From NCBI GenBank assembly GCA_015068495.1, contig SVKL01000005.1:1-64000 (forward strand): a DNA stretch of 64,000 bases, given 5' to 3'. Shown one piece after another: positions 16,532-25,821 of this stretch. The number at the start of each line of letters is the position of its first letter. The stretch's first letter is position 1. The stretch is from Oscillospiraceae bacterium. Its GTDB lineage: Bacteria; Bacillota; Clostridia; Oscillospirales; Oscillospiraceae. Both the position numbers and the translations under genes were made by a program. The notes beneath the pieces were generated by a model. That model ran no database searches, was not told the DNA's origin, and saw only the letters and a list, made by a program, of their open reading frames with translations.

Positions 16532-17029
16532 TTAGATGAAGCTGTCGGTTTCTGTCTGCAGGGATTCCAAATCACCCACCACATCCATATTGTGGGGGCA
16601 GAACAGGTAAGTAGACTGAGCAACCTTCTTTACGCGGCCGTCCAGCGCATACACGCTGCCGGACAGGAAGTCCACCACGCGACGGGTCAAGGACTTATCC
16701 ACGTTTTCCATATTCAGGATAACAGCCTTTCTCTTACGCAGCTCGTCAGCGGCCTTGGCGGTGTCGTCAAAGGTCTTGGCGTGGAACAGGACAACCTCCT
16801 GCTTGCCGGAATTCATATTCAGCACCTGACCGCCGAAATTGCCGGAGGGAGCAGCAGCGGGTGCGGGCTCAACATCCTGATTTACAGCAGCAAAAGGAGA
16901 AGGACGGCGGCCACGGGGTGCAGGCTCCTGCACATCCTCTTCGTAGGCATCCATTTCCTCATCATAATCATCGTAGTCCTCATCGGAGTAAGGCTGGGCA
17001 AACTTCTTAACATTATCCCAAAAACTCAT
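16532..17029 (-). CDS. sepF: Cell-division protein SepF
   Basis: A 165-residue FtsZ-binding membrane anchor. It starts MSFWDNVKKF (amphipathic membrane helix), has an acidic/Pro-Ala linker (15-75) and then the SepF fold: VVLFHAKTFDDTAKAADEL, KAVILNMENVD, RRVVDFLSGSVYAL and a C-terminal YLFCP strand. Position between yggS and divIVA is as expected for the division cluster. Confidence 0.95.
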   Translation of the reverse strand: MSFWDNVKKFAQPYSDEDYDDYDEEMDAYEEDVQEPAPRGRRPSPFAAVNQDVEPAPAAAPSGNFGGQVLNMNSGKQEVVLFHAKTFDDTAKAADELRKRKAVILNMENVDKSLTRRVVDFLSGSVYALDGRVKKVAQSTYLFCPHNMDVVGDLESLQTETDSFI

Positions 17030-17064
17030 ATTTCTGTATCCTCCTAATATGTTCTCATAGAAAA

Positions 17065-17760
17065 CTATGAATAGTCTCGAGCGCCGAAGATAGCAGTACC
17101 CACACGAATCATCGTGCTGCCGCAGGCAATGGCATCTGCAAAATCATCGGACATACCCATAGACAATATATTGACACATACATTATCGTATTTTTTTCTC
17201 ATTATGTCAACAGAAAGGTTATACATTTTTTGAAAAAATTTGTGATTTTCTGTGGAATTTTGGCAAATTGGGGGAATTGCCATCAATCCAAGCACCCGAA
17301 TTGACGGAAAACGGGAAATCTGGGAAAGGACGAAATCCATATCCTCGAATGAGAAACCGGACTTACTCTCCTCGTTTGCAACGTTGATTTCCAGCAGGAT
17401 GTCCTGCTGAATACCCTGCCGGGCTGCTTCCTTGTGGATTGCTTCCAGCAGACGCAGGGAATCCACACTGTGAATCAGCGCCACCTTGCCTACAACCTGC
17501 TTGACCTTGTTGGTTTGCAGATGCCCAATGAAGTGCACGGGGACACCGTCATAGGCATTCTGCGCCTGCTTTGCTGTCAGTTCCTGCACGCGGTTCTCGC
17601 CGCAGCAGTCTACGCCGGCGGCAATTGCCTCCCGGACAGCCGCAGCGTCATTCATTTTGGTGGCGGCGCACAAAAGGATGTCCTTAGGGTCGCGGCCGGC
17701 AGCCAAAGCGGCATTTTTCATTTCTTCTTTTATATGGGCTACATTTTCTCTGATAGACAT
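17065..17760 (-). CDS. YggS-family pyridoxal-phosphate homeostasis protein
   Basis: A 231-residue PLP-binding TIM-barrel protein (YggS/YlmE/PROSC family). The PLP lysine lies in LCAATKMND, followed by CGENRVQE, FIGHLQTNKVK and the phosphate-binding GMSDDFADAIACGSTMIRVG at the C-terminal end, all in family order. These proteins buffer free PLP. The gene begins 22 bases after a terminator that follows hfq, so its expression depends on read-through or a promoter I could not see. Confidence 0.93.
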   Translation of the reverse strand: MSIRENVAHIKEEMKNAALAAGRDPKDILLCAATKMNDAAAVREAIAAGVDCCGENRVQELTAKQAQNAYDGVPVHFIGHLQTNKVKQVVGKVALIHSVDSLRLLEAIHKEAARQGIQQDILLEINVANEESKSGFSFEDMDFVLSQISRFPSIRVLGLMAIPPICQNSTENHKFFQKMYNLSVDIMRKKYDNVCVNILSMGMSDDFADAIACGSTMIRVGTAIFGARDYS

Positions 17761-17781
17761 ATTGACTCCTTATCGAAACGC

Positions 17782-17816
17782 AAAAATACGGCGAAGCAGT
17801 GCTCCGCCGTATTTTT
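17782..17816 (-). terminator. Terminator one base after hfq
   Basis: Palindrome aaaaatacggcg...cgccgtattttt starts right after the hfq stop codon (17818-17820). It works on either strand by composition; on the minus strand it separates miaB-hfq from yggS-divIVA. Confidence 0.82.
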
Positions 17817-17817
17817 G

Positions 17818-18039
17818 CTACACAGCTTTCATCGGCTTCATAGGGGCTAGGGTAGAGATAGCGTGCTTGTAAATCATCTGCTGCTTGCCATCGCTTACCA
17901 GTACCACCACAAAGTTATCGTACCCTGTGATTGTGCCCCGGAGCTGAAAACCATTCATCAGGAACAGTGTCACGGGAATTTTGTCCCGCAATACTTCCCC
18001 CAGAATCGCTTCCTGTAAATTAAATTGGTCAGACATATG
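17818..18039 (-). CDS. hfq: RNA chaperone Hfq
   Basis: A 73-residue Sm-like protein that forms hexamers and pairs sRNAs with mRNAs. Sm1 is VTLFLMNGFQLRGTITGYDNFVVVL, seen here in pieces (VTLFLMNGF, GTITGYDNF), and Sm2 contains YKHAIST, the Firmicutes form of YKHA. The C-terminal tail is very short, as in Gram-positives. ATG 18039 gives the standard N-terminus (MSDQFNLQEAIL); an upstream ATG at 18084 overlapping the miaA stop is less likely. miaA-hfq is a common pair. Confidence 0.95.
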   Translation of the reverse strand, partial: HMSDQFNLQEAILGEVLRDKIPVTLFLMNGFQLRGTITGYDNFVVVLVSDGKQQMIYKHAISTLAPMKPMKAV

Positions 18040-18080
18040 TACGCCTTCTTTCTTTTGGGATACACAAATCTTACCATTAT

Positions 18081-19016
18081 TCACTTGTCATATTCTGCCA
18101 AAATCTGTCGGGCCTTTGCAAGAATTTGCGCAGTGCCATCATTTTTTTCTCGGCATAGCCAGTGGATGGCGGAATTCCGTCGAAACCACGTCAGCTGCCG
18201 CTTGGCATACTTTCGGGAGGACTGCTGTACCAGTGCGGTAGCAACGTCCATAGTGCTGCGACCCTTCAGCACATCTACAAATTCCTTGTAGCCAATTGCC
18301 TGCATCGCGGTGCATTTTTCGGGGATACCCGCATCCAGCAGACCTTGAATTTCTTCAAGGAGACCTTGCTGAAGCATTACTTCCACCCGACGGTCGATTC
18401 GCTCATACAAGGTGGCTCTGTCGGCATCCTCCAAGGCAAACCAAACAGGATTGTAGCGGGGCGGAATTAACTGGGTCTTCCGGTTGTGTTCTGTGATGGT
18501 TTCGCCGGTTTCCAAGTAAACCTCCATCGCCCGGATGATTCGCTTTTGGTCACTGGGGTGTAACCGCTCTGCCGATTCCGGGTCAACTTCCCGAAGCTTT
18601 GCGATTACCGCTTCAATGCCCTCAGCCTCTGCCAGCTGTTCCAGCTCCTCCCGACGGCCGGTGGAGGGCACAGGAGCAAAGTCATTGCCCCGGATGAGGG
18701 CGTCCATATAAAGCCCCGTACCGCCTGCAACAATTGCGGTTTTTCCCCGGGAGAGGATATCGTCCACAATGGGCGTTGCCATTTGGCAATACTTGCCTAC
18801 GGAGAAATCCTCCCAAGGCTCAGCCACCGAAAGCATATGGTGGGGGATGCCCTCCATTTCCTCGGTTGTGGGCTTGGCGGTGCCAATGTCCATACCCTTG
18901 TAGACCTGCATAGAATCGCAGGATACGATTTCACCACCCAGCTCCTTGGCAAGGGCAATGGAAAGGGCGGTTTTGCCGGAGGCGGTGGGCCCTGCAATAC
19001 AAATGAGATTCTTCAT
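18081..19016 (-). CDS. miaA: tRNA dimethylallyltransferase
   Basis: A 311-residue enzyme that puts the dimethylallyl group on A37 of tRNAs reading UNN codons. The P-loop is GPTASGKT (8-15), followed by DSMQVYKGMDIGTAKP, the substrate-binding signature, and RVDRRVEVMLQQGL-like (IDRRVEVMLQQGL) and QAIGYKEF later on. MiaB, encoded in the same array, completes the modification to ms2i6A. It is 3 bases downstream of mutL. Confidence 0.96.
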   Translation of the reverse strand: MKNLICIAGPTASGKTALSIALAKELGGEIVSCDSMQVYKGMDIGTAKPTTEEMEGIPHHMLSVAEPWEDFSVGKYCQMATPIVDDILSRGKTAIVAGGTGLYMDALIRGNDFAPVPSTGRREELEQLAEAEGIEAVIAKLREVDPESAERLHPSDQKRIIRAMEVYLETGETITEHNRKTQLIPPRYNPVWFALEDADRATLYERIDRRVEVMLQQGLLEEIQGLLDAGIPEKCTAMQAIGYKEFVDVLKGRSTMDVATALVQQSSRKYAKRQLTWFRRNSAIHWLCREKNDGTAQILAKARQILAEYDK

Positions 19017-19019
19017 AGC

Positions 19020-20927
19020 TTAACTCCGTTTGAATTGCTTTTCCAGCTGCTTTTTGCTTAGGCTGATGCAGATGGGTCTGCCGTGGGGGCAGTGCTTTAG
19101 GTCATCCCGGCTCAGCACCTGCTCGGCCAGCTTCAAAAGCTCCTGCTCGCTGCTCTGCCAGCCGGCCTTAATAGCGGCCTTGCAGGCGACAGTGTGGAGC
19201 AATTCGTCCCGGACGGATTCACGATGCTGGCCGCGGCCGTTTAACAAATCCGCAGCTAAGGTTTCCAGCGCATCGGCTGCCAGCGAACTGTCCAAATCCA
19301 TAGGGATTTGGCGAATCAAAAGGGTGTTTTCACCGAATTCCTGAATTTCAAAACCCAGTTCCTCCAACAGAGGCTGGTTTTCCAGCAGTATCGCCAGTGC
19401 ATCAGGGGTCAGACGCTGGGCAATTGGCGTTAAAAGGGCCTGGGCAGAAATGGTCTCCTGATTGGCTTTCAGCTTTTCAAAGAGAATCCGCTCGTGGGCA
19501 GCGTGCTTGTCGATAAGATAGGCGTCCTCTCCCTGCTCCACGAGAATGTAGCTGTTATACAGCTCGCCCACATACCGCCAAGGGATGTCCGTGGGCATTG
19601 TGGGAATAACCGTTTGCTCCGGCACCTCCTCCGGTTGGGAGACAGGCTGAGAAACAGGAATCGGCGTAATGGCAGGGGCAGCAGTGGGGAGAATAACAGA
19701 CTCCCGCAGGGGCGGCAGCTTAGTTTCTTCTACCGCCAGCGCAGTAGCTGCGGCAGCCGCAGGGGAGGGCTTGGGGGCATCCTTTACCGCAGAAGCAAAA
19801 TTTTTATACTCCTCATCGCTCATAGCGCGGAAGTGTGCACTCAAAATGCGGGAGAAATTCACCTGCTTCGGCGGGACAGCTGTAGGGGGTTGCGGTGCAG
19901 GCGCACCTGTTGTTGCAGGCTTAAACTGCATCTGCGGTCTGTCGGGGGTTTTGTTTAATGCACCCAAAACGCCGTAATGGACGCAATCGAAGACCGCTTT
20001 TTCGTTTAAGAATTTCACCTCTGTCTTGGCAGGGTGTACGTTTACATCCACAGCGGCAGGCGGCGTAGTCAAATGAAGCACGCAGGCGGGGAATTTTCCC
20101 ACCATAATCTGATTGCGATAGGCCTCCTCCAGCGCAGCAATGAGTAACCGGGATTTTACGGGACGGCCATTTACAAAGAAGGTTTGTAAGGCGCGGCTGG
20201 GTCTGGCATCGGTAGGCTTGGACACAAAGCCGGTGAGGGTAAAGCTGTCCCACTTGCTGTCTAAGGGTATCAGCTTGCAATCTCTGCCGTATACGCAGTA
20301 AACAGCAGCCTCCAGACTTCCCGTGCCGGGGGTAGAAAGGACTTCCTTGCCGTCACGCAAAAAGCGGAAAGCCACCTCCGGATGGGCAAGGGCTTGGGCT
20401 TGTACAGCCGCTGCAATCTTGCTACCCTCTACGGTGTCAGATTTCATAAATTTCATCCGCGCCGGTGTGTTAAAAAACAAATCCCGCACGATAATGGTTG
20501 TTCCGTCGGGACAGCCGGCCTCGGTATCTTCCGTAATGTTGCCGGCTTCCAAATGCAAAGCGGTGCCGCTGATTGCGCCGGGTGTCTTTGTCAGCAGGTC
20601 AATTCGGCTGACAGAGGCGATGGCAGCCAAGGCCTCTCCGCGGAAGCCCATAGTTACAATCGCTGCCAAATCCTCAGCGGTTTTCAGTTTGGAAGTGGCG
20701 TGACGCAAAAAGGCAGTGCGGGCGTCTTCGGGACTCATACCGCAGCCGTTATCCGTAACACGCAAAAAGGTCATCCCACCGTCGCGGATTTCCAGTGTCA
20801 CCTGAGACGCGCCGGCATCCACGGCATTTTCCAGCAATTCCTTTGCTACGGATGCAGGACGTTCCACCACCTCACCGGCGGCAATTAAGTTGGCAACGTG
20901 GGGGGAGAGCTTGATAATTTTTGACAT
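19020..20927 (-). CDS. mutL: DNA mismatch repair endonuclease MutL
   Basis: A 635-residue protein. The N-terminal GHKL ATPase shows ELLENAVDAGA, DNGCGM and RGEALAAIASVS; a Pro/Ala-rich linker spans about 340-430; the C-terminal domain contains DKHAAHERI (the DQHA(X)2E(X)4E-type metal site) and CPHGRP, so it is the nicking type found in bacteria without MutH. Start ATG 20927 follows gaggtga, 5 bases behind the CPBP gene. Separated from mutS by the CPBP gene. Confidence 0.96.
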   Translation of the reverse strand: MSKIIKLSPHVANLIAAGEVVERPASVAKELLENAVDAGASQVTLEIRDGGMTFLRVTDNGCGMSPEDARTAFLRHATSKLKTAEDLAAIVTMGFRGEALAAIASVSRIDLLTKTPGAISGTALHLEAGNITEDTEAGCPDGTTIIVRDLFFNTPARMKFMKSDTVEGSKIAAAVQAQALAHPEVAFRFLRDGKEVLSTPGTGSLEAAVYCVYGRDCKLIPLDSKWDSFTLTGFVSKPTDARPSRALQTFFVNGRPVKSRLLIAALEEAYRNQIMVGKFPACVLHLTTPPAAVDVNVHPAKTEVKFLNEKAVFDCVHYGVLGALNKTPDRPQMQFKPATTGAPAPQPPTAVPPKQVNFSRILSAHFRAMSDEEYKNFASAVKDAPKPSPAAAAATALAVEETKLPPLRESVILPTAAPAITPIPVSQPVSQPEEVPEQTVIPTMPTDIPWRYVGELYNSYILVEQGEDAYLIDKHAAHERILFEKLKANQETISAQALLTPIAQRLTPDALAILLENQPLLEELGFEIQEFGENTLLIRQIPMDLDSSLAADALETLAADLLNGRGQHRESVRDELLHTVACKAAIKAGWQSSEQELLKLAEQVLSRDDLKHCPHGRPICISLSKKQLEKQFKRS

Positions 20928-20931
20928 AAAA

Positions 20932-21624
20932 TCACCTCATCAGGGCAGTAACAGCAATGAAATTGAGGACAGCGTGAATGAAAATGGGTGTGACAATGGT
21001 GTCAGATGCCACATAGGCATTTGCCAAAGCAATTCCGGCAGGCAAATACTGCAAAAAGCAGGCAAGCAACGTTCTCCAGTCGGTATTGCCGATATAACCG
21101 ATAATATGGATTGCCGCAAAGCACAAAACTGACAGCCAAAAGGCAAGCTTCGGCTTGGCCCGGTAGTTTCCCTGAAACAGTAATCCGCGATAAAAGGTTT
21201 CTTCTACAACAGGCACCAAAAGAACCGTGCCGAAAGCGAAGATGCCGGTATGCTCTTTGGCTAATTCCAAAATCGAATTATCGTTCACATTTGAGAAATC
21301 CGGTCCTACCAACGGCATAATCAAAAAGGATACCAAAAATGTGAATAAGTAGTAGCAGATTAAACCCTTCAATGCGCACCACAGACATTTCCAAGGCTTT
21401 GCCCAAGTAATCTTTACAGATTCCCACAGGAATTTGTGAAAGATACCTGTCACACAGACAAAATTTGTGACAAAATAGAGAATGTTCAATGCGGTCGGGG
21501 ACAAAGGAAAGCCCAGTAAATCGGCGGTGAGGCGTAGTATTGTAGGCAGAACAAAGAGGGAAAACAGCAGATAGCTCCACCCGAGGAGCGTTTCCCGCCG
21601 GGTCATAGATACGGATAGCTTCAT
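20932..21624 (-). CDS. CPBP-family intramembrane metalloprotease
   Basis: A 230-residue membrane protein with about seven hydrophobic segments and the family motifs EETFYRG (Glu141, Glu142, Arg146), His173 in AAIHIIGY and His217/Asn221 in HAVLN, matching the Abi/CAAX-protease-type active site. Members mature peptides or isoprenylated proteins or serve in bacteriocin immunity; nothing shows which applies. The ATG is one base after the mutS stop codon with the ribosome site inside the end of mutS, so it is translationally tied to mutS and mutL, an unusual place. Confidence 0.88.
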   Translation of the reverse strand: MKLSVSMTRRETLLGWSYLLFSLFVLPTILRLTADLLGFPLSPTALNILYFVTNFVCVTGIFHKFLWESVKITWAKPWKCLWCALKGLICYYLFTFLVSFLIMPLVGPDFSNVNDNSILELAKEHTGIFAFGTVLLVPVVEETFYRGLLFQGNYRAKPKLAFWLSVLCFAAIHIIGYIGNTDWRTLLACFLQYLPAGIALANAYVASDTIVTPIFIHAVLNFIAVTALMR

Positions 21625-21625
21625 A

Positions 21626-24232
21626 TTACTCCAACATTTTCTTGAGCTTGTACAGCTCATTCATCGCTTCAATGGGGGTGAGGGTTTCTACGCTGAGACC
21701 CTCCAAGGCTGCGCAAACCTGCTGGCTGCGCAAATCCAGCATACTGATCTGGTCATCCTCCGGCTCTGCCGGAATTACCTTGGGCTGGGGCTTGCCCTCC
21801 GTTTCCAGCTCCTGCAGGATTTCTCTTGCTCGGCTGATAACCGGGTTGGGAAGACCGGCCAAATTGGCCACATCCACACCGAAGCTGTCATCGGTGGCGC
21901 CGGGGACGATTTTGCGAAGGAAAATCATCTTGTCGCCACGCTTCTTCACGGCAATGTTGTAGTTCTTGATGCCGGAAATCTGGTCTTCAATGACGCTCAG
22001 CTCGTGATAATGGGTGGCAAACAAAGTCTTTGCGCCCAGCTGCTTGGGATTTGCCACATATTCCAATACCGCCCGGGCAATGGCCATACCGTCATAGGTA
22101 GAGGTGCCGCGGCCGATTTCGTCCAAAATCAGCAAGCTCTTGGCGGTGGCATACTTCAAGATGGTTGCCATCTCAGCCATTTCCACCATAAAGGTAGACT
22201 GTCCGGAGGCCAAGTCGTCGCTGGCGCCGATACGGGTGAAAATTCTGTCCACAAGACCGATTTTCGCCTGCTTTGCCGGCACAAAGGAGCCAATCTGCGC
22301 CATCAGCACAATCAAAGCCACCTGACGCATATAGGTGGATTTACCTGCCATATTGGGGCCTGTGATAATGGATACCAAATTGTTTTTGCCGTCAAGAAGG
22401 GTGTCATTGGGCACAAAGAGGGTGTCTTTAAGCACCTTTTCCACCACAGGGTGACGCCCCTCGGTAATAGAAATGGTGTTATCCAGCGCAATTTCCGGGC
22501 GGCAATAGTTGTTCTTAACCGCAACGGTAGCCAAGCTGCACAGTGCATCCACCACGGCAACAGCGGCCGCAGCAGTCTGTACACGGGGGGCTTGCGCCGC
22601 CAAATGCTCCCGCAGATGGGAGAAAATCTGATATTCAAGGGCGGTGCAGCGCTCCTTGGCGGTGAGCACCTGCTCCTCCAGCTCCTTTAATTCGGGGGTG
22701 ATGTACCGTTCATTGTTGGCCAAGGTCTGCCGGCGGATATAGTGGGCAGGTACTTGGTCAACGAAGGATTTGGATACTTCGATATAGTAGCCGAACACCC
22801 GGTTGTAGTTGACGCGGAGGGTACGGATGCCGGTCTTTTCCTTTTCCGAAGCCTCTATAGAGGCCATAATGCCGGCGCCGCCGTCCATAATATCCCGGAG
22901 CCTATCCACCTCTTCGTTTGCACCCTTGCGAATGATGCCACCCTCGCGAACTGTCAGCGGAGGCTTTTCTGTAATGGTGCTGTCAATCAAAGTGGCGCAG
23001 TCGGTCAGGGGGTCAATGGCTTCTTCTAGCTTTTTCAGCAGAGGGGATTTTACCTGCTGCAGCTGGCGCTTTACCTCCGGCAGAGCCCGCAGACCGGAGG
23101 ACAGCCCCAGCAGATCCCGGCAGTTGACAGTGCCGGTGACAATCCGGGTCATAACCCGCTCCAAATCGGTGATATACTTCAGGGCTTCTTCCAACTCTCC
23201 GCGGAAAACCGTGTCTTTCACCAGCTCATCCACAGCGTTTTGGCGGCTGATAATCTCACTGGCATCCAGCAGCGGCTTTTCCAGCCAGCTGCGCAAAAGG
23301 CGGCCGCCCATAGGGGTGTGGGTTTTGTCCAAGACCCACAGAAGCGTGCCTTTTTTGTCCTTGGCGCGGAGGGTTTCCTGCAGCTCCAGATTCCGTCGGG
23401 CATCGATGTCCAGTTCCATAAATTTGCAGGTGGTGTAGTATTGCAGCTCCCGGATGTGGGATAAATCATTTTTGGCAAGAGTGATCAGCAGCTGCAGCAG
23501 ACTGCCGGCTGCCATAATGCCTGCAGGCAGGCTGGCAAGCCCCAGCGCTTCTGTGGATTTACCAAAGTGCTGCTGGAGCAAAGCGGTTGCCTTATCCATT
23601 TGGAACTGCTCCGGCTTTCCCTCGTCCAAGCAGCAGTGCAGTCTGTGCTGCAGGGCATCGTTGATCACATCGCAATCAGTGCCATCGCCAAAGCGGATTA
23701 CCTCGCTGGGAGAGAAACGGCCCAGCTCGGAGGAAACGGACGGCGCGTCTTCGCAGACGGTCACATAGAATGCGCCGGTGGACACATCACAAAAAGCAAG
23801 GCCAAAACGGCTGTCCTGCCCGTACAAACAGGCAATGTAGTTGTTCCGGCTCTCCTCAAGCATACAGCTTTCTGTGACAGTGCCGGGGGTGATAATCCGG
23901 GTGATGTCCCGCTTGACAATGCCCTTGGCTTGGGCAGGGTCTTCCATCTGCTCGCAGATGGCGACCTTGTAGCCCTTTTGCACCAAACGGGCGATATAGG
24001 AATCCACAGAATGGTAGGGGACGCCGCACATAGGCGTCTGCTCTTCTTCCGGCTTGGTCCGGTCCCGTGTGGTGAGGGTCAAATCCAGCTCCTTGGCGGC
24101 AAGACGCGCATCGTCATCGAACATCTCGTAAAAGTCGCCCAATCGGAAGAACAGAATACAGTCCTGATTGCGTTCCTTAATGTCAAAATATTGCCGCCGC
24201 ATAGGGGTCATTTCGTTAGACTTGGTTGCCAT
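21626..24232 (-). CDS. mutS: DNA mismatch repair protein MutS
   Basis: An 868-residue mismatch sensor. Domain I has the Phe-x-Glu wedge in DFYEMFDDDA (mismatch binding), domains II-IV follow, and the ABC ATPase shows Walker A GPNMAGKST (near 620), LASGQSTFMVEM, Walker B LLILDEIGRGTSTYDG and ATHYHEL. Length is standard for MutS1. The ATG lies 17 bases inside the end of miaB, implying coupled translation. Confidence 0.97.
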   Translation of the reverse strand: MATKSNEMTPMRRQYFDIKERNQDCILFFRLGDFYEMFDDDARLAAKELDLTLTTRDRTKPEEEQTPMCGVPYHSVDSYIARLVQKGYKVAICEQMEDPAQAKGIVKRDITRIITPGTVTESCMLEESRNNYIACLYGQDSRFGLAFCDVSTGAFYVTVCEDAPSVSSELGRFSPSEVIRFGDGTDCDVINDALQHRLHCCLDEGKPEQFQMDKATALLQQHFGKSTEALGLASLPAGIMAAGSLLQLLITLAKNDLSHIRELQYYTTCKFMELDIDARRNLELQETLRAKDKKGTLLWVLDKTHTPMGGRLLRSWLEKPLLDASEIISRQNAVDELVKDTVFRGELEEALKYITDLERVMTRIVTGTVNCRDLLGLSSGLRALPEVKRQLQQVKSPLLKKLEEAIDPLTDCATLIDSTITEKPPLTVREGGIIRKGANEEVDRLRDIMDGGAGIMASIEASEKEKTGIRTLRVNYNRVFGYYIEVSKSFVDQVPAHYIRRQTLANNERYITPELKELEEQVLTAKERCTALEYQIFSHLREHLAAQAPRVQTAAAAVAVVDALCSLATVAVKNNYCRPEIALDNTISITEGRHPVVEKVLKDTLFVPNDTLLDGKNNLVSIITGPNMAGKSTYMRQVALIVLMAQIGSFVPAKQAKIGLVDRIFTRIGASDDLASGQSTFMVEMAEMATILKYATAKSLLILDEIGRGTSTYDGMAIARAVLEYVANPKQLGAKTLFATHYHELSVIEDQISGIKNYNIAVKKRGDKMIFLRKIVPGATDDSFGVDVANLAGLPNPVISRAREILQELETEGKPQPKVIPAEPEDDQISMLDLRSQQVCAALEGLSVETLTPIEAMNELYKLKKMLE

Positions 24233-25637
24233 CGTCTTCCATCCTTCCTTTTAAGCTCCAAGTGGTTGCGCCGGTGATGGTAATGGGCGCAAAGGTGCCG
24301 ATTAGGCTATCGTCTCCTGTCAGCCGCACCAAACGGCCGCCCTCGGTGCGGGCAGTGAGGAATTCCTTGTCCTTGCCGTCGATAAGGCAGCGAAGGGTCT
24401 TGCCGATGTAGGCGTTGTGAAGCTCCTCGGATATGCCGTTTTGCACAGCGCAAAGTCTGTCAAATCGGCGGTTTTTTTCTGCCTTCGGCGTGGGGTCCTC
24501 CATAGTGTACGCCGGCGTGCCGGGACGGGGAGAGAAGATAAAGGTAAACAGGGAATCGTATTGCACCTGCTCTACCAGAGAAATGGTCTCTTCAAATTCC
24601 GCTTCCGTCTCGCCGGGGAAGCCAACAATCACATCAGAGGTAAGCACCAGCTCCGGCATAACCGATTTTGCATAGTTCACAGCCTCTAAATACTTCTCCC
24701 TGTCGTAGTGGCGGTTCATCGCCTTTAGCACCCGGGAAGAGCCGGATTGGAAGGGCAGATGCAGCTGCTTGGCGATTTTTGGATACTTTGCCATAGTATC
24801 AAACAGCTTCTTAGAGGCATCTCTGGGGTGGCTGGTCATAAAGCGAATGAGGAAATCCCCTGGCAGCTGGGCAATTTTCGCCAGCAAATCCGCAAAATCC
24901 ACCCCTTGGTCCAAATCCTTGCCATAGGAGTTGACGTTCTGCCCCAGCAGGGTAATGTCCTTTACGCCGCTTTCTACCAAGGCTTTGCATTCTGCAAGGA
25001 TATCCTCCCACTTCCGGCTGCGTTCTCTGCCGCGGACATAGGGCACAATGCAGTAGGTGCAGAAATTGTTGCAGCCGTACATAATGGATACCCAAGCCTT
25101 CAGACCGCTGTCCCGATTTTGGGGCAGACCCTCTGCGATAGAGCCGGCTTCGTCCTCGGTAAAGAAGGTGCGCTTGCCGGTGAGCAGCACCCGGGAGAGA
25201 ATCTCCGGAAATTGCCACAAGTGGTGAGTAGAGAAAACTCCGTCCACGTGGGGGTAGCTGTTTTTAATGCGGTTTACCACAACCTCCTGACCTGCCATAC
25301 AGCCGCAAAGGAAAATTTTCTGACCGGGGTGGCGGCGCTTGGTGTGGGTCAGCGCTCCCAAATTGCCGAATACCCGCTGCTCTGCGTGTTCCCGAATGGC
25401 GCAGGTGTTCATCACCACCACGTCAGCCCCTTCGGCTTCACCCACAATGGCGTAGCCGCTTTCAATCAATATGCCGCGAATCCGCTCGGAATCCGCCTCG
25501 TTTTGCTGACAGCCGTAGGTTTCCACATAGGCGGTGGGGGTAGTGCCTGTGCTGTGCCAGTAAGCTTTTACTTTATCGCAAAAAGCAAGCTGAATATCCA
25601 GCTGCTCTTTGGTAATTACCGATGTTTTTCCTGTCAT
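24216..25637 (-). CDS. miaB: tRNA-2-methylthio-N6-dimethylallyladenosine synthase
   Basis: A 473-residue radical-SAM methylthiotransferase acting on i6A37 of tRNA, the product of MiaA. The N-terminal cluster uses Cys43, Cys79 and Cys113 (YGCQQNEADS, NTCAIREHA, CGCMAGQ); the radical SAM cluster uses Cys189, 193, 196 (YGCNNFCTYC). A TRAM domain ends the protein. ATG 25637 follows aaggag. It is the first gene of the minus-strand array and has its own promoter. Confidence 0.97.
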   Translation of the reverse strand: MTGKTSVITKEQLDIQLAFCDKVKAYWHSTGTTPTAYVETYGCQQNEADSERIRGILIESGYAIVGEAEGADVVVMNTCAIREHAEQRVFGNLGALTHTKRRHPGQKIFLCGCMAGQEVVVNRIKNSYPHVDGVFSTHHLWQFPEILSRVLLTGKRTFFTEDEAGSIAEGLPQNRDSGLKAWVSIMYGCNNFCTYCIVPYVRGRERSRKWEDILAECKALVESGVKDITLLGQNVNSYGKDLDQGVDFADLLAKIAQLPGDFLIRFMTSHPRDASKKLFDTMAKYPKIAKQLHLPFQSGSSRVLKAMNRHYDREKYLEAVNYAKSVMPELVLTSDVIVGFPGETEAEFEETISLVEQVQYDSLFTFIFSPRPGTPAYTMEDPTPKAEKNRRFDRLCAVQNGISEELHNAYIGKTLRCLIDGKDKEFLTARTEGGRLVRLTGDDSLIGTFAPITITGATTWSLKGRMEDDGNQV

Positions 25638-25674
25638 GGGAGAACTCCTTGTGCATAAAACTTCTCAATATAGA

Positions 25675-25703
25675 ATCATACCATTTTTCAGCACTTTTTG
25701 CAA
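25675..25703 (-). promoter_or_regulatory. Promoter of miaB and the array behind it
   Basis: Minus strand TTGCAA is present as the complement of 25698-25703 (self-complementary), 17-bp spacer, TATGAT (complement 25675-25680). Confidence 0.7.
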
Positions 25704-25751
25704 GGGGGAAAGGATGGATTTCGCGGAATTGTGAACAATTTGGAAATAGTA

Positions 25752-25780
25752 TTGCATTTATGCCGCCGGCGTGCTAAACT
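25752..25780 (+). promoter_or_regulatory. Promoter of the PpiC-like gene
   Basis: TTGCAT (25752-25757), 17-bp spacer, TAAACT (25775-25780), expected start near 25787. Confidence 0.65.
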
Positions 25781-25821
25781 AAGTGGGAATTACCCCCAAA
25801 AAGGGAGAAAGAGGATTATTT

